A stretch of 64,000 nucleotides of DNA, from assembly GCA_003864495.1 (NCBI GenBank), contig ML133420.1, forward strand, positions 3,311,852 through 3,375,851, given 5' to 3'. The notes under the pieces are model-generated. The model worked only from the letters and a program-made list of their open reading frames with translations. It searched no databases and was not told where the DNA came from. Position numbers and translations under genes: made by a program. The stretch is from Nemopilema nomurai (taxonomy: Eukaryota > Cnidaria > Scyphozoa > Rhizostomeae > Rhizostomatidae). Position 1 is the first letter of the stretch. Each line of letters starts with the position of its first letter. This document shows, one piece after another, positions 1-10,719 of this stretch.

Positions 1-1194
1 TTGGGAAGTGGGGAAAGCCAACTCAAATTAGCGACTCGGAAAAAACAAATGCACTGGCTTCACCCCCACCTCCCCTCACTTCCTTCCTTTCACCCCTCCA
101 TCCCCCTTTACCCCTCCTTTTCAAACATCAATCCCCGTCATTGGACCCTGCGGCCCTTAACTTGAAGCTTGATAAAATTTTCAAACCCAATAAAGAACCG
201 ATTTTCAATAAAATTAATGTCAATAAATATCTTTTCACTCACTCAAGTACAGCTGACGCGAGTATTTCTAAATTCCTTATTGAGAGAAGTACTTTTTAAC
301 AACAGTTCCTTACGCTTGAGATAGAAATATCGTTCTCACCTCCAACCTTCTCCGTTTATGGTAAGCGCTCCCATTGTGAATACGCCGTGTAAGGCTACAT
401 TTTGATGAACTCAGCCTTGGCTGAAGCTTTGATGTAAGGTAAGCTCGCTTGCCCTTCTGGTACGATTTTAATTTTGGCTGTCCAAAACAAAACTTGTTAA
501 AAAGCCATTGGGTTTTAAACTAAGTTTGAATTTCACTCCTGTTATTTCCACGAGGCCCGGGTTTCTTTCGAAGCAAGGTGGCTCCATGATTGGGCCTAAA
601 ATCTTCCCGCTTCGGGTTTGCAAGCCAGCGTTTTAACAGATCACGGTCAGTCGGGAACCGAAAAAGGGACTTTTCAACTCCAGTGCAATTATAGGCAGCA
701 CAACGAACTATTTTTTTAAGTTTATTTAAGGCAGAAAGTTACTGTAAAGCTTATAGACGGTCGAATCCTTATAGACGGCCTTATAAACAAGTCACTTGTG
801 ACGTCAACCGATCAATTTTAACGACCCGTTGCGATAATCTCGTTTCCGCTTCGGAAAATTCCCGAGTAATGGCAGTGACGTATTTGACGTGTTAAAGTGC
901 GAAAAGCAGGAAAATGGTGATGCTAATGAAAATAATATTATCAGATTTGAATTCAGTGGAACATTCTGCGTAGAATAAGGCAAACTTTTTTTGCGTGTCA
1001 GTTCTCCTTTAAGGCTGATTTCCACGAGACGAATTTCGCCTCGAATTTCACCACGAAGCGATTTCGCGGCGTATTGGCGCCCAATTCCAAAATTTCATAT
1101 ATGATAAAAGTTTTACTGATAAAAACAAAATTAACAACTTTGAAATTATTATAGTTGAAGCGTTAAACAAAGGAAACAATTTTGGGTAAGAAAA
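1..1194. other. Non-coding stretch, nothing recognised
   Basis: Contains a pyrimidine-rich stretch at about 60-125 and a short duplicated motif (cttatagacgg at about 749 and 769). No convincing coding exon, RNA gene or element end was seen. The same sequence occurs at 20124-21315 and 44792-45981. Confidence 0.6.
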
Positions 1195-1412
1195 GTCTAC
1201 GAAGAGCATTTAGAGAAAGGAGAATTTCATCTGTTGGTAAGGGACTTGAGGCTACATGACCACGAGTAGTTTTTCAATGTTTTCGGATGTCACCCTTAAC
1301 GTTTGAAGAACTGTTATCCTTGGTTGGTTCAAAAATCTCGAAGCAAAATACCGTTATGTGTGATCCGGTGGTAACAGGGGATGCCCAGAGCACAACCATG
1401 ACTCGCCGCATG
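1195..1412 (+). pseudogene. HARBI1-like (PIF/Harbinger) transposase relic
   Basis: Reading the plus strand gives the N-terminal part of a HARBI1/PIF-Harbinger nuclease: a segment around VYEEHLEKGEFHLLVRDL, then LRLHDHE, a stop, FFNVFGCHP, then in another frame FEELLSLVGSKISKQNT and a TGDAQ segment. The family is known for this 'RxxHEWFF...RFEELL...I.k..T..r' stretch ahead of the catalytic core. A stop, a frameshift and loss of the DDE core make it a dead fragment. Call made by eye; a profile search with HARBI1 would settle it. Confidence 0.6.
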
Positions 1413-1874
1413 TCCTGACCATTGACTTGCTTTATACAATCCAAAGGCGACTACAAAGCAAAGGGATTTTCCATTCTGCTCAATAAAAAGTGAAAGTACT
1501 GCCCAATTTATTGTTCAAAGCCTATTTGGATAGCGGCTGTTATTCGTGAAAAGAAAGTAGTAGTTTTTGGCCAGTTTTGCTTTTACCTTGATTAGCCAAG
1601 GACATGCACAAACCTGATACATGTTGAACCAAGATACACGACAGTATCCACCTAGACGACTCTGGTGGACGCATCTGAGGTGAATACAGTGGAGCAGTAG
1701 GCAATCTTCGGACGCCTAGCAGCGTATACAATACAAAGGAATAAACTGAAAATCTTGAGGTATCATCAAAGTTATTTTTGATACCGTTTGTCAAACCTGC
1801 AATTAAAAACCTGCATCTCAATCTGATGTTCGCTGCTTTATTACTATTTGAAAGAAAGCAAACATCTCCAGCCT

Positions 1875-2385
1875 GTTTACCTCAAATTACCTTGGATTGG
1901 TGACGTTTCGCTAAAATTTGAAAATCAGATTGAAAAAGCCATCAATTTCTGCTATTCAGCTGTGAATCCTCGTGTGGTCTACAGTGCTAAGACCATGTTT
2001 TCTCCACCCAAAAGGATTGCGTTCCTGCCCTCAAAAAAAATTTAATCGTGTATGAATTTTGTTGCGGATGTGAAGCTCGGTATGTAGGACGCACGACGAC
2101 TGGAGGATAGAATAAAACAGCATGTTCCCACGAGCATAAGGACCAAAACGTCTGCAGAAAGAGAGCAGCCGCGTCGAAACTGTAAAAGACGCAGTGCCCA
2201 AATTAATTGCGATCTTTTAGAGAATCCAGATTGCGCCAAGACATACAGTGACGACAATTTTCGTATAATTGGGCAGCTAGGTCGTCCTTTCACCTTGGTG
2301 TTTTGGAGTCTGTCTATATTTCAATGGAAAATCCCATTCTTTGTAGACAGAAAGAGTTAGTTTTTTCCCTTGGGCTCTTCTAAAG
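1875..2385 (+). pseudogene. Penelope-like element 3' ORF end (GIY-YIG type), decayed
   Basis: The translated plus strand matches the C-terminal end typical of Penelope-like retroelements: LPWIGDVSLKFENQI, a segment ending in VYSAKTMF, then across frames YEFCCGCEARYVGRTT (the GIY-YIG-like C.C..RYVGRT signature), DRIKQHVP, LLENPDCAKTYSDDNF, and a final SSFHLGVLESVYISMENP followed by LCRQKE. Several stops and frameshifts break it. The reverse transcriptase is absent, as in a 5'-truncated copy. Its left edge coincides with the point where unit C diverges (46661). Family assignment is from motif recognition. Confidence 0.75.
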
Positions 2386-2508
2386 TTAGTGTTAAGTAAC
2401 GCAGATTGGTCAATTATAACCAATCACGCGCTTTGCTTATCACCCTCTAGTGTTTTCGATCCACATCTGGCTATTTATTCGGTCAGTTTTGGTTATCTTC
2501 CGACGTTT

Positions 2509-2554
2509 GCATACTCTGAGGAGTGTCGGACGAAAAAAGTACTTTTAAGTATGC
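2509..2554 (+). ncRNA. Hammerhead ribozyme fold (type I, Penelope-like)
   Basis: All conserved hammerhead parts are present in order. Helix I 5' strand GCATACT (2509-2515); core CTGAGGA (2516-2522, CUGANGA); short helix II GT/AC closing a GTCGG loop (2523-2531); core GAAA (2532-2535); helix III of four A-U pairs (2535-2538 with 2543-2546) closing a GTAC loop; U16.1-H17 as TA (2546-2547); helix I 3' strand AGTATGC (2548-2554), fully complementary to the first strand. Predicted cleavage follows 2547. Penelope-like elements are known to carry minimal type I hammerheads, and this one lies about 120 bp past the PLE ORF relic. The short helices suggest it would work best as a dimer. Activity is untested. 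Confidence 0.8.
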
Positions 2555-2736
2555 GAAAACTAGTTCCGCTTTTTCTAGCAATTGTGAAGTTTTGTACCAC
2601 AAAGCACTTGTTCAAATAGCAATGACTTCCATATCAAAGCTTGAATCTCGGTTTTGTGAATTACGAAAGAGAGACGAGCCAGTTTCCTTCCATATTTGGC
2701 TATCCATTTGTAATCTCTTTTATTGTGCTGCAGATC

Positions 2737-2935
2737 GATCAATTGTGCGGCATTGCGACCTGTCAAAGTTGTATTGTGTTGGAGCTCCAAAGAATTGTGC
2801 TGCAGCGAAATCAATTGTGCGGCACTAGAAACAATGTGCGGCATCCAAAAGTTGAAATGCCGCACAAGCCATTCTTGGAATTTTGAGATGCCGCACAATC
2901 AGAGGGGACCGCCGCACATTGTACTAGATTGTTCG
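2737..2935. repeat. Cluster of inverted GTGCGGCA motifs
   Basis: Within about 200 bp there are three forward copies around AATTGTGCGGCA / CAATGTGCGGCA and three reverse copies around TGCCGCACA / CGCCGCACATTG, with two related GTGCTGCAG words between. The two orientations could pair into a long stem. It lies between the PLE tail and the LRR gene and is conserved in unit B (22857-23055). Function unknown; it may be the end of an unrecognised element. Confidence 0.55.
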
Positions 2936-3993
2936 GCCTGAAACAGAAAACAACTTTTCGAAGCTTTGAAACCCAGTGGTCAACAAATACCTCGGAAAAG
3001 AAAATTGGAAGTTCTAAGATTGATTAGATCTCGAATTGTGGAAGGTGCCATAGATTAGATCAATAAACTTAGTTTTTGTTATTGTGGAAAACGCAAATTT
3101 CTTTCAAAATCTTTATGCTCTACACAGTTCATCAGTAGAAATGGTGGCAACCTTGTGTAAAGGATAACTAAATCAATTTATGTAAAATGGGCGGTTCCTA
3201 TGTATTTCCTTAAAATTGCTGCTTCCGAGGATCTAGAGGGCGTGGCGAAAGAAAAATTTTAGGGGGCTCCGCCCTACTAAAAAGTGAAGGCGGTGTGGTC
3301 CCTGATTGTTTTACTGGACTTTTGACCAATCTTGACGGGGCAGTCGCAAATGTCTTCCTGGGGCCCACTCCCAAACCCTCCTTATTTATCTCAAACACTT
3401 TACAATCATGCCATCTACCCTTGCCATTGCTTCACGGCTATGTTTCTCTCTAATAGTGTCACCTGGTTCCGTACCCTCCCTAATTGGGTACCTTACTAAT
3501 TGAGTACCCTCACTTGGCATTCAAGCTGAAATTAAAAAAGCATTTGTGCAATCATCTTATACTCCTCTATCTATATAACCTCTCTATCCATATCGTCTAC
3601 TTGTTTGAAACCACACGTCTAAGACTTATGCTGAGATTCAATTCAACTAGGGCATGCGGACGGCAACCGCAAATGAGCAGTGCTGCAGACAAAGGTTGGT
3701 TGAACTCCGATGGGTAGATCAAGGGTGCGACAGTGAAAATTTCAATTAATCGTCGAAGCAACTGTTTAAGCAATTAGAAGTGTTTCCTTTTTCAAAAAGA
3801 TACTTTTAAAAATATTTTTGGTCAGATTCTGCAGGGCATGCGGCGCATTACCAGCTTCATTTGACGTTAAACCACTGTTGGATGGTGTCCTAACTCGGTT
3901 TTTGTTCCCAGTGTTAATGTAAATTACCGCACTAATTTATTTGCTTAGTACCACGAAAACAAACAATCCATATTTTTTTTATTGCTATTCTAG
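2936..3993. other. 5' flank of LRR gene A, with decayed hAT-like remnant and a splice-acceptor-like site
   Basis: No gene seen. About 3484-3886 corresponds to the inside and right end of the hAT-like element that is complete in unit C (56840-57952); here its left end is missing. At 3972-3993 a T-rich tract ends in ctattctag followed by gttgctg, a good 3' splice acceptor 61 bp before the LRR start codon, so the gene may have a 5' UTR intron. Same sequence in unit B at about 23056-24111. Confidence 0.5.
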
Positions 3994-4054
3994 GTTGCTG
4001 CAATTGCTGATTTTCGCCCGTAGCGTTTTCTGACACAGCAAAGATAGTCTGAAG

Positions 4055-7000
4055 ATGCGATCGACTCTGTTGTGGATAGTCTTGATGGTTCTTGTACCTC
4101 TTGGCTTCGCGGATTTCCCATGTCCGAAACGTTGTAGATGTTCCGCTACGGCCATTTCATGCATCAAGGCAGGCCTTAAGACGTTACCCTCAGAAGTACC
4201 ACCATCCGTTCGCTACATTGACCTTAGTAAAAATCCGCTTCTGAAACTTAAAACCAATACTTTTGCTAAATTTAAGCAACTAGAAAGGTTGATTTTACGG
4301 GACTGTTCATTAAAGCAATCATTTGCTCTTCCAGAAAGTCTGCTGGCCCTTGATTTTTCAGGGAACCGACTGACAGTTCAAGAGTTAGGGGAAATGTTTA
4401 ACCGGAGTATAACACCGAAAATAAGCGACATCGTTTTAGAATACAACAACATCGATTTAAATGGAAAGTTTTCGATCTTCCCCAAGATGATGAGAAGCCT
4501 GAAATTGAAGGGAAATATTCTACGGACGATATCCAAGAATGATTTTAGAATGATGGCGAATCTCCAATATATTGACTTGTCGAAAACCGGGTTACAGAGC
4601 ATTGCCGAGGGGGCATTTGACAACCTCAAACGACTACGCAACCTTAGAATAAGTGGAAACAAACTGTCCTTTTTACCAAACAAACTGTTCCAGCACAGCA
4701 CGTATTTGCGGGATATACAAATAAATAGAAATAGACTTGCAACAGTACCGGATCTTACTGGCTTAAGATTTCTTAATAACCTTGCTTTGAATAATAACTC
4801 ACTGACTAAAGCAATGGACTTAAGGGTGAGTTTTGTGACAGCACTTGACCTATCCTTTAATTTGATTGAGTCTTTCAATTTTTCAGGAATAAAGTTTTTC
4901 ATACTAGATCTATCACACAATCGTATTAGAATCGTTAATGAGAGCATTTTGCCAACCAAAATGAAGATGATGGCTATCTACTTACAAGATAACAACATTT
5001 CAAGCGTGCCAGTAAATGCATTTCGAAGCTTTTCATACATCGGGGAACTGTTCCTGCATCGAAATAGAATAGAGAAAATCCCAAGAGGAGCCTTCAGTGG
5101 GACTTCTATTGGGAAGTTGTCCCTATTTGCCAACGAACTGACTACAGTCAATGGGATCTTAAACGGAATGATGTCAGGGCCAAGCCTCCTTCTACTGTTT
5201 AGCAATAGCAAGATAGTCAGTATTAGAGGCTCCGATTTCAAAAGCATGCCAAACGGCTCAGAGATTTTTATATCATGTACGAGTCTCGAGAAGATTCCCA
5301 GCCACTTGGACATAAAGCCGCAAATTTTCTGCAGCCCGTCTAGCCATTTGGCGATCGAAACAGCGACGAACACTTTGCGTTGGGATGGGTTTCAGTGCAT
5401 TAAAACCAAAAAGGTAAAGTACCGCCAAAAATGCACAGCGTGTCAAGTCGGCTTCTACGGGCAGAATTATTGCAAAGCATGTCCCGCGGGAGCATTTTAT
5501 CAGGACGAAATGGCAGCCATTGCCTGCAAACCTTGTCCGCTGGGCCAATTTGTACCGCTGGATAAAGCACCGGGAAAGAGTGCATTGGAGTGCCTCACTT
5601 GCCCCGCAGGGACAAACACAAATAGCTCCGCAGCTTATCGAGCGTGTCAATGTCTGGACGGGTATGCACGAACTCACCGCTTCGGAACGTGTACCAAATG
5701 CACCCAAAACGGGTTTTCCTGCCGACAAGACTACCCGGAGCTAAGGAAAGGCTACTGGATGACGTGGCAGACAATGCGATCAGCGGCAAACGTGTCTTGC
5801 AAGAGTCTCTTTGCAAGGTTCGTTCAGAATCTCAATACATATAACGATACATATGACCGGGCAGCGATCAAGTACGATTGCCACTTGCCTACTGCACACA
5901 AATGCCGGTTGGATGGCTCTTGCCTCGGAGGCCTTGAGGCTCGCTGCGAAAGGGGCTACACTGGAACGTTGTGTGCTGTTTGTGAGGAGAGGTACATGAA
6001 GAGTTTCGGGAAGTGTGTGGATTGTCCCTCCCCAGTCGTTGCAGTGCTGCAGTGCATGGCTCTGTTTGCAGCTTTCCTCTTTATTTGCTGGTTAATGCGC
6101 AAAGTTAATGACATTAAACTAGCAGGTCAAGGTAATGGTAAGGACAAGAAGACGTTTGCAGATCTGATCCTGTCGACTATTAAAATTCTGATGGGCTTCT
6201 ACCAAGTCCTCGTTGGGATCGTACACGCACTCCCGCACATTCGCTGGCCAGGGAATCTTACGAAAGCTGTCAGAATCTTCGAGTACATTCAGTTTTCAAT
6301 TTTGCACATACCAGCTTTGCATTGCATAAGGCGAGAATGGCGAATGGATGCGATCAAGGAGTTCTGGTTTGCCATAAGTGCCACCGCAGTCGTCCCACTG
6401 GCCATCTCTGTCTACGCAGGGACAAAATCTCTTTTCAATTATTGCTGTACTAGCAATTCAAGTGAATTCAGATCGAGGCTGGCTATGAACACGAAACAGT
6501 GTCTCGAGGCCATCTTTCTCTTCCTGTTCGCGACGTATCCCTTCACATCTAGCAAGATATTCCAGATCCAGCCAGCCAGTTGTCACACTATCTGTACATC
6601 CGAACAGAGCGGGCAATGCATGCACAGACTCTCCTTTCTGCGGTCGGACTACCGTGTTTCCTGCACTTCAGAACTGGGCGGTGATCTTGCAGTTACAGTT
6701 GCTGGATATGCTGCATTGGTTTTGCCACTTGGCTTTCCTTTACTTCTGTTTATTCTTCTTTGGCGCCTATCTCCAAAAGAGAGCAACATTGACCGGCAAG
6801 ATGTTCCCGAAAACGACTGGTCCATAAACGGTGAAACAGCGTCTAGAGGCGAGTTCTCCATTGTTCGGTCATCGATAAGGCTCTTTAATGGCAACTACAA
6901 GCCAACACGTTGGTATTGGGAGGTGACGGAAATGATTCGCAAGCTGATCATCAGCATAGCGGGTGCATTTCTGCTTCAAAACATAAAAATAGGCCTCTTC

Positions 7001-7372
7001 GGGCTCATCATTCTGAGCGTTTTGTTCGTTGCTGCGCATGCTCATACGTGGCCGATGAAAGACGAGTTCGATAACTGGATGCAGTTATTGGCACTCTTGA
7101 TTGTGTCTGTGAACCTGTGTTTTGGTGCAACGCAAAACAGCGCAGTTGGAGATGAAGACATCCTGGAGGCGAGCAAAGACAGATGGGGTCTCGGAATCAT
7201 GCTGGTGTCCTTGAACTCACTGCTGTTGGTACTGTTATTGGGTCGATTGATTGGAGAGATAATAAGGAAGATTTGCCAGTCCATCGAAAACAGAACATGC
7301 TGCTGTATATTTGATAGAGGTGGGGACGGGTATAGAGCTTTTGCCCAGAGCGATGGAGACCTCAGACTCTAG
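4055..7372 (+). CDS. LRR / cysteine-rich / multi-pass membrane protein, copy A (intact)
   Basis: An intronless 1105-residue frame. Residues 1-19 form a signal peptide ending near GFA, followed by a CPKRCRC LRRNT-like cap. Leucine-rich repeats run to about 395 (LxxLxLxxN pattern, e.g. LRNLRISGNKL). A cysteine-rich segment follows at about 455-560 with CPAG and CKPCPLGQF units like ephrin-receptor GCC2/GCC3 repeats, then another C-rich stretch at about 615-657. From about 660 there are some nine hydrophobic segments (near 660, 700, 740, 768, 815, 880, 965, 1008 and 1045), so the C-terminal half is a multi-pass membrane domain that I do not recognise as a standard GPCR or channel. ATG chosen because the signal peptide follows directly and the context is gaagATG. 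Likely a cell-surface receptor or sensor; ligand unknown. A satellite array lies 0.7 kb downstream. Confidence 0.85.
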   Translation: MRSTLLWIVLMVLVPLGFADFPCPKRCRCSATAISCIKAGLKTLPSEVPPSVRYIDLSKNPLLKLKTNTFAKFKQLERLILRDCSLKQSFALPESLLALDFSGNRLTVQELGEMFNRSITPKISDIVLEYNNIDLNGKFSIFPKMMRSLKLKGNILRTISKNDFRMMANLQYIDLSKTGLQSIAEGAFDNLKRLRNLRISGNKLSFLPNKLFQHSTYLRDIQINRNRLATVPDLTGLRFLNNLALNNNSLTKAMDLRVSFVTALDLSFNLIESFNFSGIKFFILDLSHNRIRIVNESILPTKMKMMAIYLQDNNISSVPVNAFRSFSYIGELFLHRNRIEKIPRGAFSGTSIGKLSLFANELTTVNGILNGMMSGPSLLLLFSNSKIVSIRGSDFKSMPNGSEIFISCTSLEKIPSHLDIKPQIFCSPSSHLAIETATNTLRWDGFQCIKTKKVKYRQKCTACQVGFYGQNYCKACPAGAFYQDEMAAIACKPCPLGQFVPLDKAPGKSALECLTCPAGTNTNSSAAYRACQCLDGYARTHRFGTCTKCTQNGFSCRQDYPELRKGYWMTWQTMRSAANVSCKSLFARFVQNLNTYNDTYDRAAIKYDCHLPTAHKCRLDGSCLGGLEARCERGYTGTLCAVCEERYMKSFGKCVDCPSPVVAVLQCMALFAAFLFICWLMRKVNDIKLAGQGNGKDKKTFADLILSTIKILMGFYQVLVGIVHALPHIRWPGNLTKAVRIFEYIQFSILHIPALHCIRREWRMDAIKEFWFAISATAVVPLAISVYAGTKSLFNYCCTSNSSEFRSRLAMNTKQCLEAIFLFLFATYPFTSSKIFQIQPASCHTICTSEQSGQCMHRLSFLRSDYRVSCTSELGGDLAVTVAGYAALVLPLGFPLLLFILLWRLSPKESNIDRQDVPENDWSINGETASRGEFSIVRSSIRLFNGNYKPTRWYWEVTEMIRKLIISIAGAFLLQNIKIGLFGLIILSVLFVAAHAHTWPMKDEFDNWMQLLALLIVSVNLCFGATQNSAVGDEDILEASKDRWGLGIMLVSLNSLLLVLLLGRLIGEIIRKICQSIENRTCCCIFDRGGDGYRAFAQSDGDLRL

Positions 7373-8103
7373 ATATTTAACTATTTCTCCCGCTAAGTTT
7401 AAGCACGCTTTTATGTAAGGAACCTACCCCAAGGACCCCAAGGCCTAGTTCAAAAAGTTTCGTATTCGTAGACCTCGAATATTCCATATTTTAGTGTCGA
7501 AAGTTCCTTAATAGTTTCTCAGTTGTCACTGCACATCAAGCGCCTTAAAAATGGTACATGAACAGGGAAAGCTGTAAGATTTTGAACTTTGCGTTTACTT
7601 GTGGCAAAATTCAAGGGAAAGATACAAAGAAGGTAGGAACGAAGTTTTACAAATTCATGTCTATTTCATTGTGACACACGAATAGCAAACAATCTGTGCC
7701 AGTCTTGGAAGGGACCAGCTGCAAATGAAAGGAACCGGCTTTTTAGGTCTTGATACTTGCAGTTAAAAATATTTTCCAATGTTCCATAGGGATCTCGTAT
7801 TAAGTAGTATAAGGTCTTCAAATATTTCTGCCTCTTTATGTTTGAATATTTCGTTCCTTATAAAACGGGTCTTTATAAAGAAAAGTGCGTGTTTGCTTTT
7901 GCAATGTTTTTCTGCTTTGCTTGATGTTAAAGTATTCAGTAAGAGACCAGAAGAGAAAAACACCAACATCCATTGTTTATTTGCCAAATAATTAGACGCA
8001 GGGAAAATTATTTCTAAATTATGGGTAAATTGCAGTATAGGTTTTTCGATCGTTGGAATTGATGTACGCAAGTTTCCATGGGTAGATCCTGGTCAGTCTC
8101 GCT
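7373..8103. other. 3' flank of LRR gene A
   Basis: No gene recognised and no perfect AATAAA seen. It is conserved in all three units (27485-28212 and 62129-62834), which fits a 3' UTR plus spacer. The short open frames here have no recognisable product. Confidence 0.5.
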
Positions 8104-10719
8104 TTGCGTAGATTAGCGTACGTAGTTTAGCGTACGTAGTTTAGCGTACGTAGTTTAGCGTACGTCGTTTAGCGTACGTCGTTTAGCGTACGTCGTTTAG
8201 CGTACGTAGTTTAGCGTACGTAGTTTAGCGTACGTAGTTTAGCGTACGTAGTTTAGCGTACTTCGTTTAGCGTACGTAGATTAGCGTACGTTGATTAGCG
8301 TACTTCGTTTAGCGTACTTCGTTTAGCGTACGTAGTTTAGCGTACGTAGTTTAGCGTACGTAGTTTAGCGTACGTAGTTTAGCGTACGTATTTAGCGTAC
8401 GTAGTTTAGCGTACGTACTTTAGCGTACGTAGTTAGCGTACGTAGTTTAGCGTACGTAGTTTAGCGTACGTCTTTAGCGTACGTAGTTTAGCGTACGTAC
8501 TTTAGCGTACGTAGTTTAGCGTACGTACTTTAGCGTACGTAGTTTAGCGTACATAGTTTAGCGTACGTAGTTTAGCGTACGTACTTTAGCGTACATAGTT
8601 TAGCGTACGTACTTTAGCGTACGTAGTTTAGCGTACATAGTTTAGCGTACGTACTTTAGCGTACATAGTTTAGCGTACGTAGTTTAGCGTACGTAGTTTA
8701 GCGTACGTAGTTTAGCGTACGTAGTTTAGCGTACGTAGTTTAGCGTACGTAGTTTAGCGTACTTCGTTTAGCGTACTTCGTTTAGCGTACGTAGTTTAGC
8801 GTACGTAGTTTAGCGTACGTAGTTTAGCGTACGTAGTTTAGCGTACGTACTTTAGCGTACGTAGTTTAGCGTACGTACTTTAGCGTACGTAGTTTAGCGT
8901 ACGTAGTTTAGTTTAGCGTACGTAGTTTAGCGTACGTACTTTAGCGTACGTAGTTTAGCGTACGTACTTTAGCGTACGTAGTTTAGCGTACGTAGTTTAG
9001 CGTACGTACTTTAGCGTACATAGTTTAGCGTACGTAGTTTAGCGTACGTAGTTTAGCGTACGTACTTTAGCGTACGTAGTTTAGCGTACGTAGTTTAGCG
9101 TACGTAGTTTAGCGTACGTAGTTTAGCGTACGTAGTTTAGCGTACGTAGTTTAGCGTACATAGTTTAGCGTACGTACTTTAGCGTACGTAGTTTAGCGTA
9201 CGTACTTTAGCGTACGTAGTTTAGCGTACATAGTTTAGCGTACGTAGTTTAGCGTACGTACTTTAGCGTACATAGTTTAGCGTACGTACTTTAGCGTACG
9301 TAGTTTAGCGTACGTAGTTTAGCGTACGTACTTTAGCGTACATAGTTTAGCGTACGTATTTAGCGTACATAGTTTAGCGTACGTAGTTTAGCGTACGTAG
9401 TTTAGCGTACGTAGTTTAGCGTACGTAGTTTAGCGTACGTAGTTTAGCGTACGTAGTTTAGCGTACGTAGTTTAGCGTACGTACTTTAGCGTACGTAGTT
9501 TAGCGTACGTAGTTTAGCGTACGTACTTTAGCGTACATAGTTTAGCGTACGTACTTTAGCGTACATAGTTTAGCGTACGTAGATTAGCGTACGTAGTTTA
9601 GCGTACGTAGTTTAGCGTACGTAGTTTAGCGTACGTAGTTTAGCGTACGTAGTTTAGCGTACGTAGTTTAGCGTACGTAGTTTAGCGTACTTCGTTTAGC
9701 GTACGTAGTTTAGCGTACTTCGTTTAGCGTACGTAGTTTAGCGTACGTAGTTTAGCGTACGTAGATTAGCGTACGTAGTTTAGCGTACGTAGTTTAGCGT
9801 ACGTAGTTTAGCGTACGTAGATTAGCGTACGTAGTTAGTCGTACATAGTTTAGCGTACGTAGTTTAGCGTACGTAGTTTAGCGTACGTAGTTTAGCGTAC
9901 GTAGTTTAGCGTACGTAGTTTAGCGTACGTAGTTTAGCGTAGCGCGTAGTTTAGCGTACGTAGATTAGCGTACGTAGTTTAGCGTACATAGTTTAGCGTA
10001 CGTAGTTTAGCGTACTTCGTTTAGCGTACGTAGTTTAGCGTACGTAGTTTAGCGTACGTAGTTTAGCGTACGTAGTTTAGCGTACGTAGTTTAGCGTACG
10101 TAGTTTAGCGTACTTCGTTTAGCGTACGTAGTTTAGCGTACTTCGTTTAAGCGTACGTAGTTTAGCGTACGTAGTTTAGCGTACGTAGATTAGCGTACGT
10201 AGTTTAGCGTACGTAGTTTAGCGTACGTAGTTTAGCGTACGTAGTTTAGCGTACTTCGTTTAGCGTACGTAGTTTAGCGTACTTCGTTTAGCGTACGTAG
10301 TTTAGCGTACGTAGTTTAGCGTACGTAGATTAGCGTACGTAGTTTAGCGTACATAGTTTAGCGTACGTAGTTTAGCGTACTTCGTTTGCGTACGTAAGCG
10401 GTAGTTTAGCGTACGTAGTTTAGCGTACGTAGTTTAGCGTACGTAGTTTAGCGTACGTAGTTTAGCGTACGTAGTTTAGCGTACTTCGTTTAGCGTACGT
10501 AGTTTAGCGTACTTCGTTTAGCGTACGTAGAGTTTAGCGTACGTAGTTTAGCGTACGTAGATTAGCGTCGTAGTTTAGCGTACGTAGTTTAGCGTACTTC
10601 GTTTAGCGTACGTAGTTTAGCGTACTTCGTTTAGCGTACGTAGTTTAGCGTACGTAGTTTAGCGTACGTAGATTAGCGTACGTAGTTTAGCGTACGTAGT
10701 TTAGCGTACGTAGTTTAGC
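8104..10719. repeat. 14-bp minisatellite array A (GTTTAGCGTACGTA)
   Basis: About 2.6 kb, some 187 monomers of the 14-bp unit, with point variants (gtcgttt, gtacttt, gtacatag, gtacttcg) and a few register slips (e.g. near 8910, 9836, 9940, 10146, 10390). Each consensus unit contains the palindrome CGTACG. Variants alternate in blocks (e.g. acttt/acata pairs), suggesting local higher-order duplication. No coding potential. Confidence 0.97.

Noticed and set aside
804..1025. 73-codon minus-strand frame repeated in all three units
   Set aside because: Its identity reflects the segmental duplication, not constraint. No domain, no signal, and it lies in sequence without other coding features.
4378..5728. 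Long minus-strand frames opposite the LRR gene (193, 131 and 151 codons)
   Set aside because: Antisense shadows of a real coding sequence; composition follows the sense codons.
8104..10719. CRISPR-like or telomere-like array
   Set aside because: Contiguous 14-bp monomers without spacers, in a eukaryotic context, and the unit does not resemble a telomere repeat.
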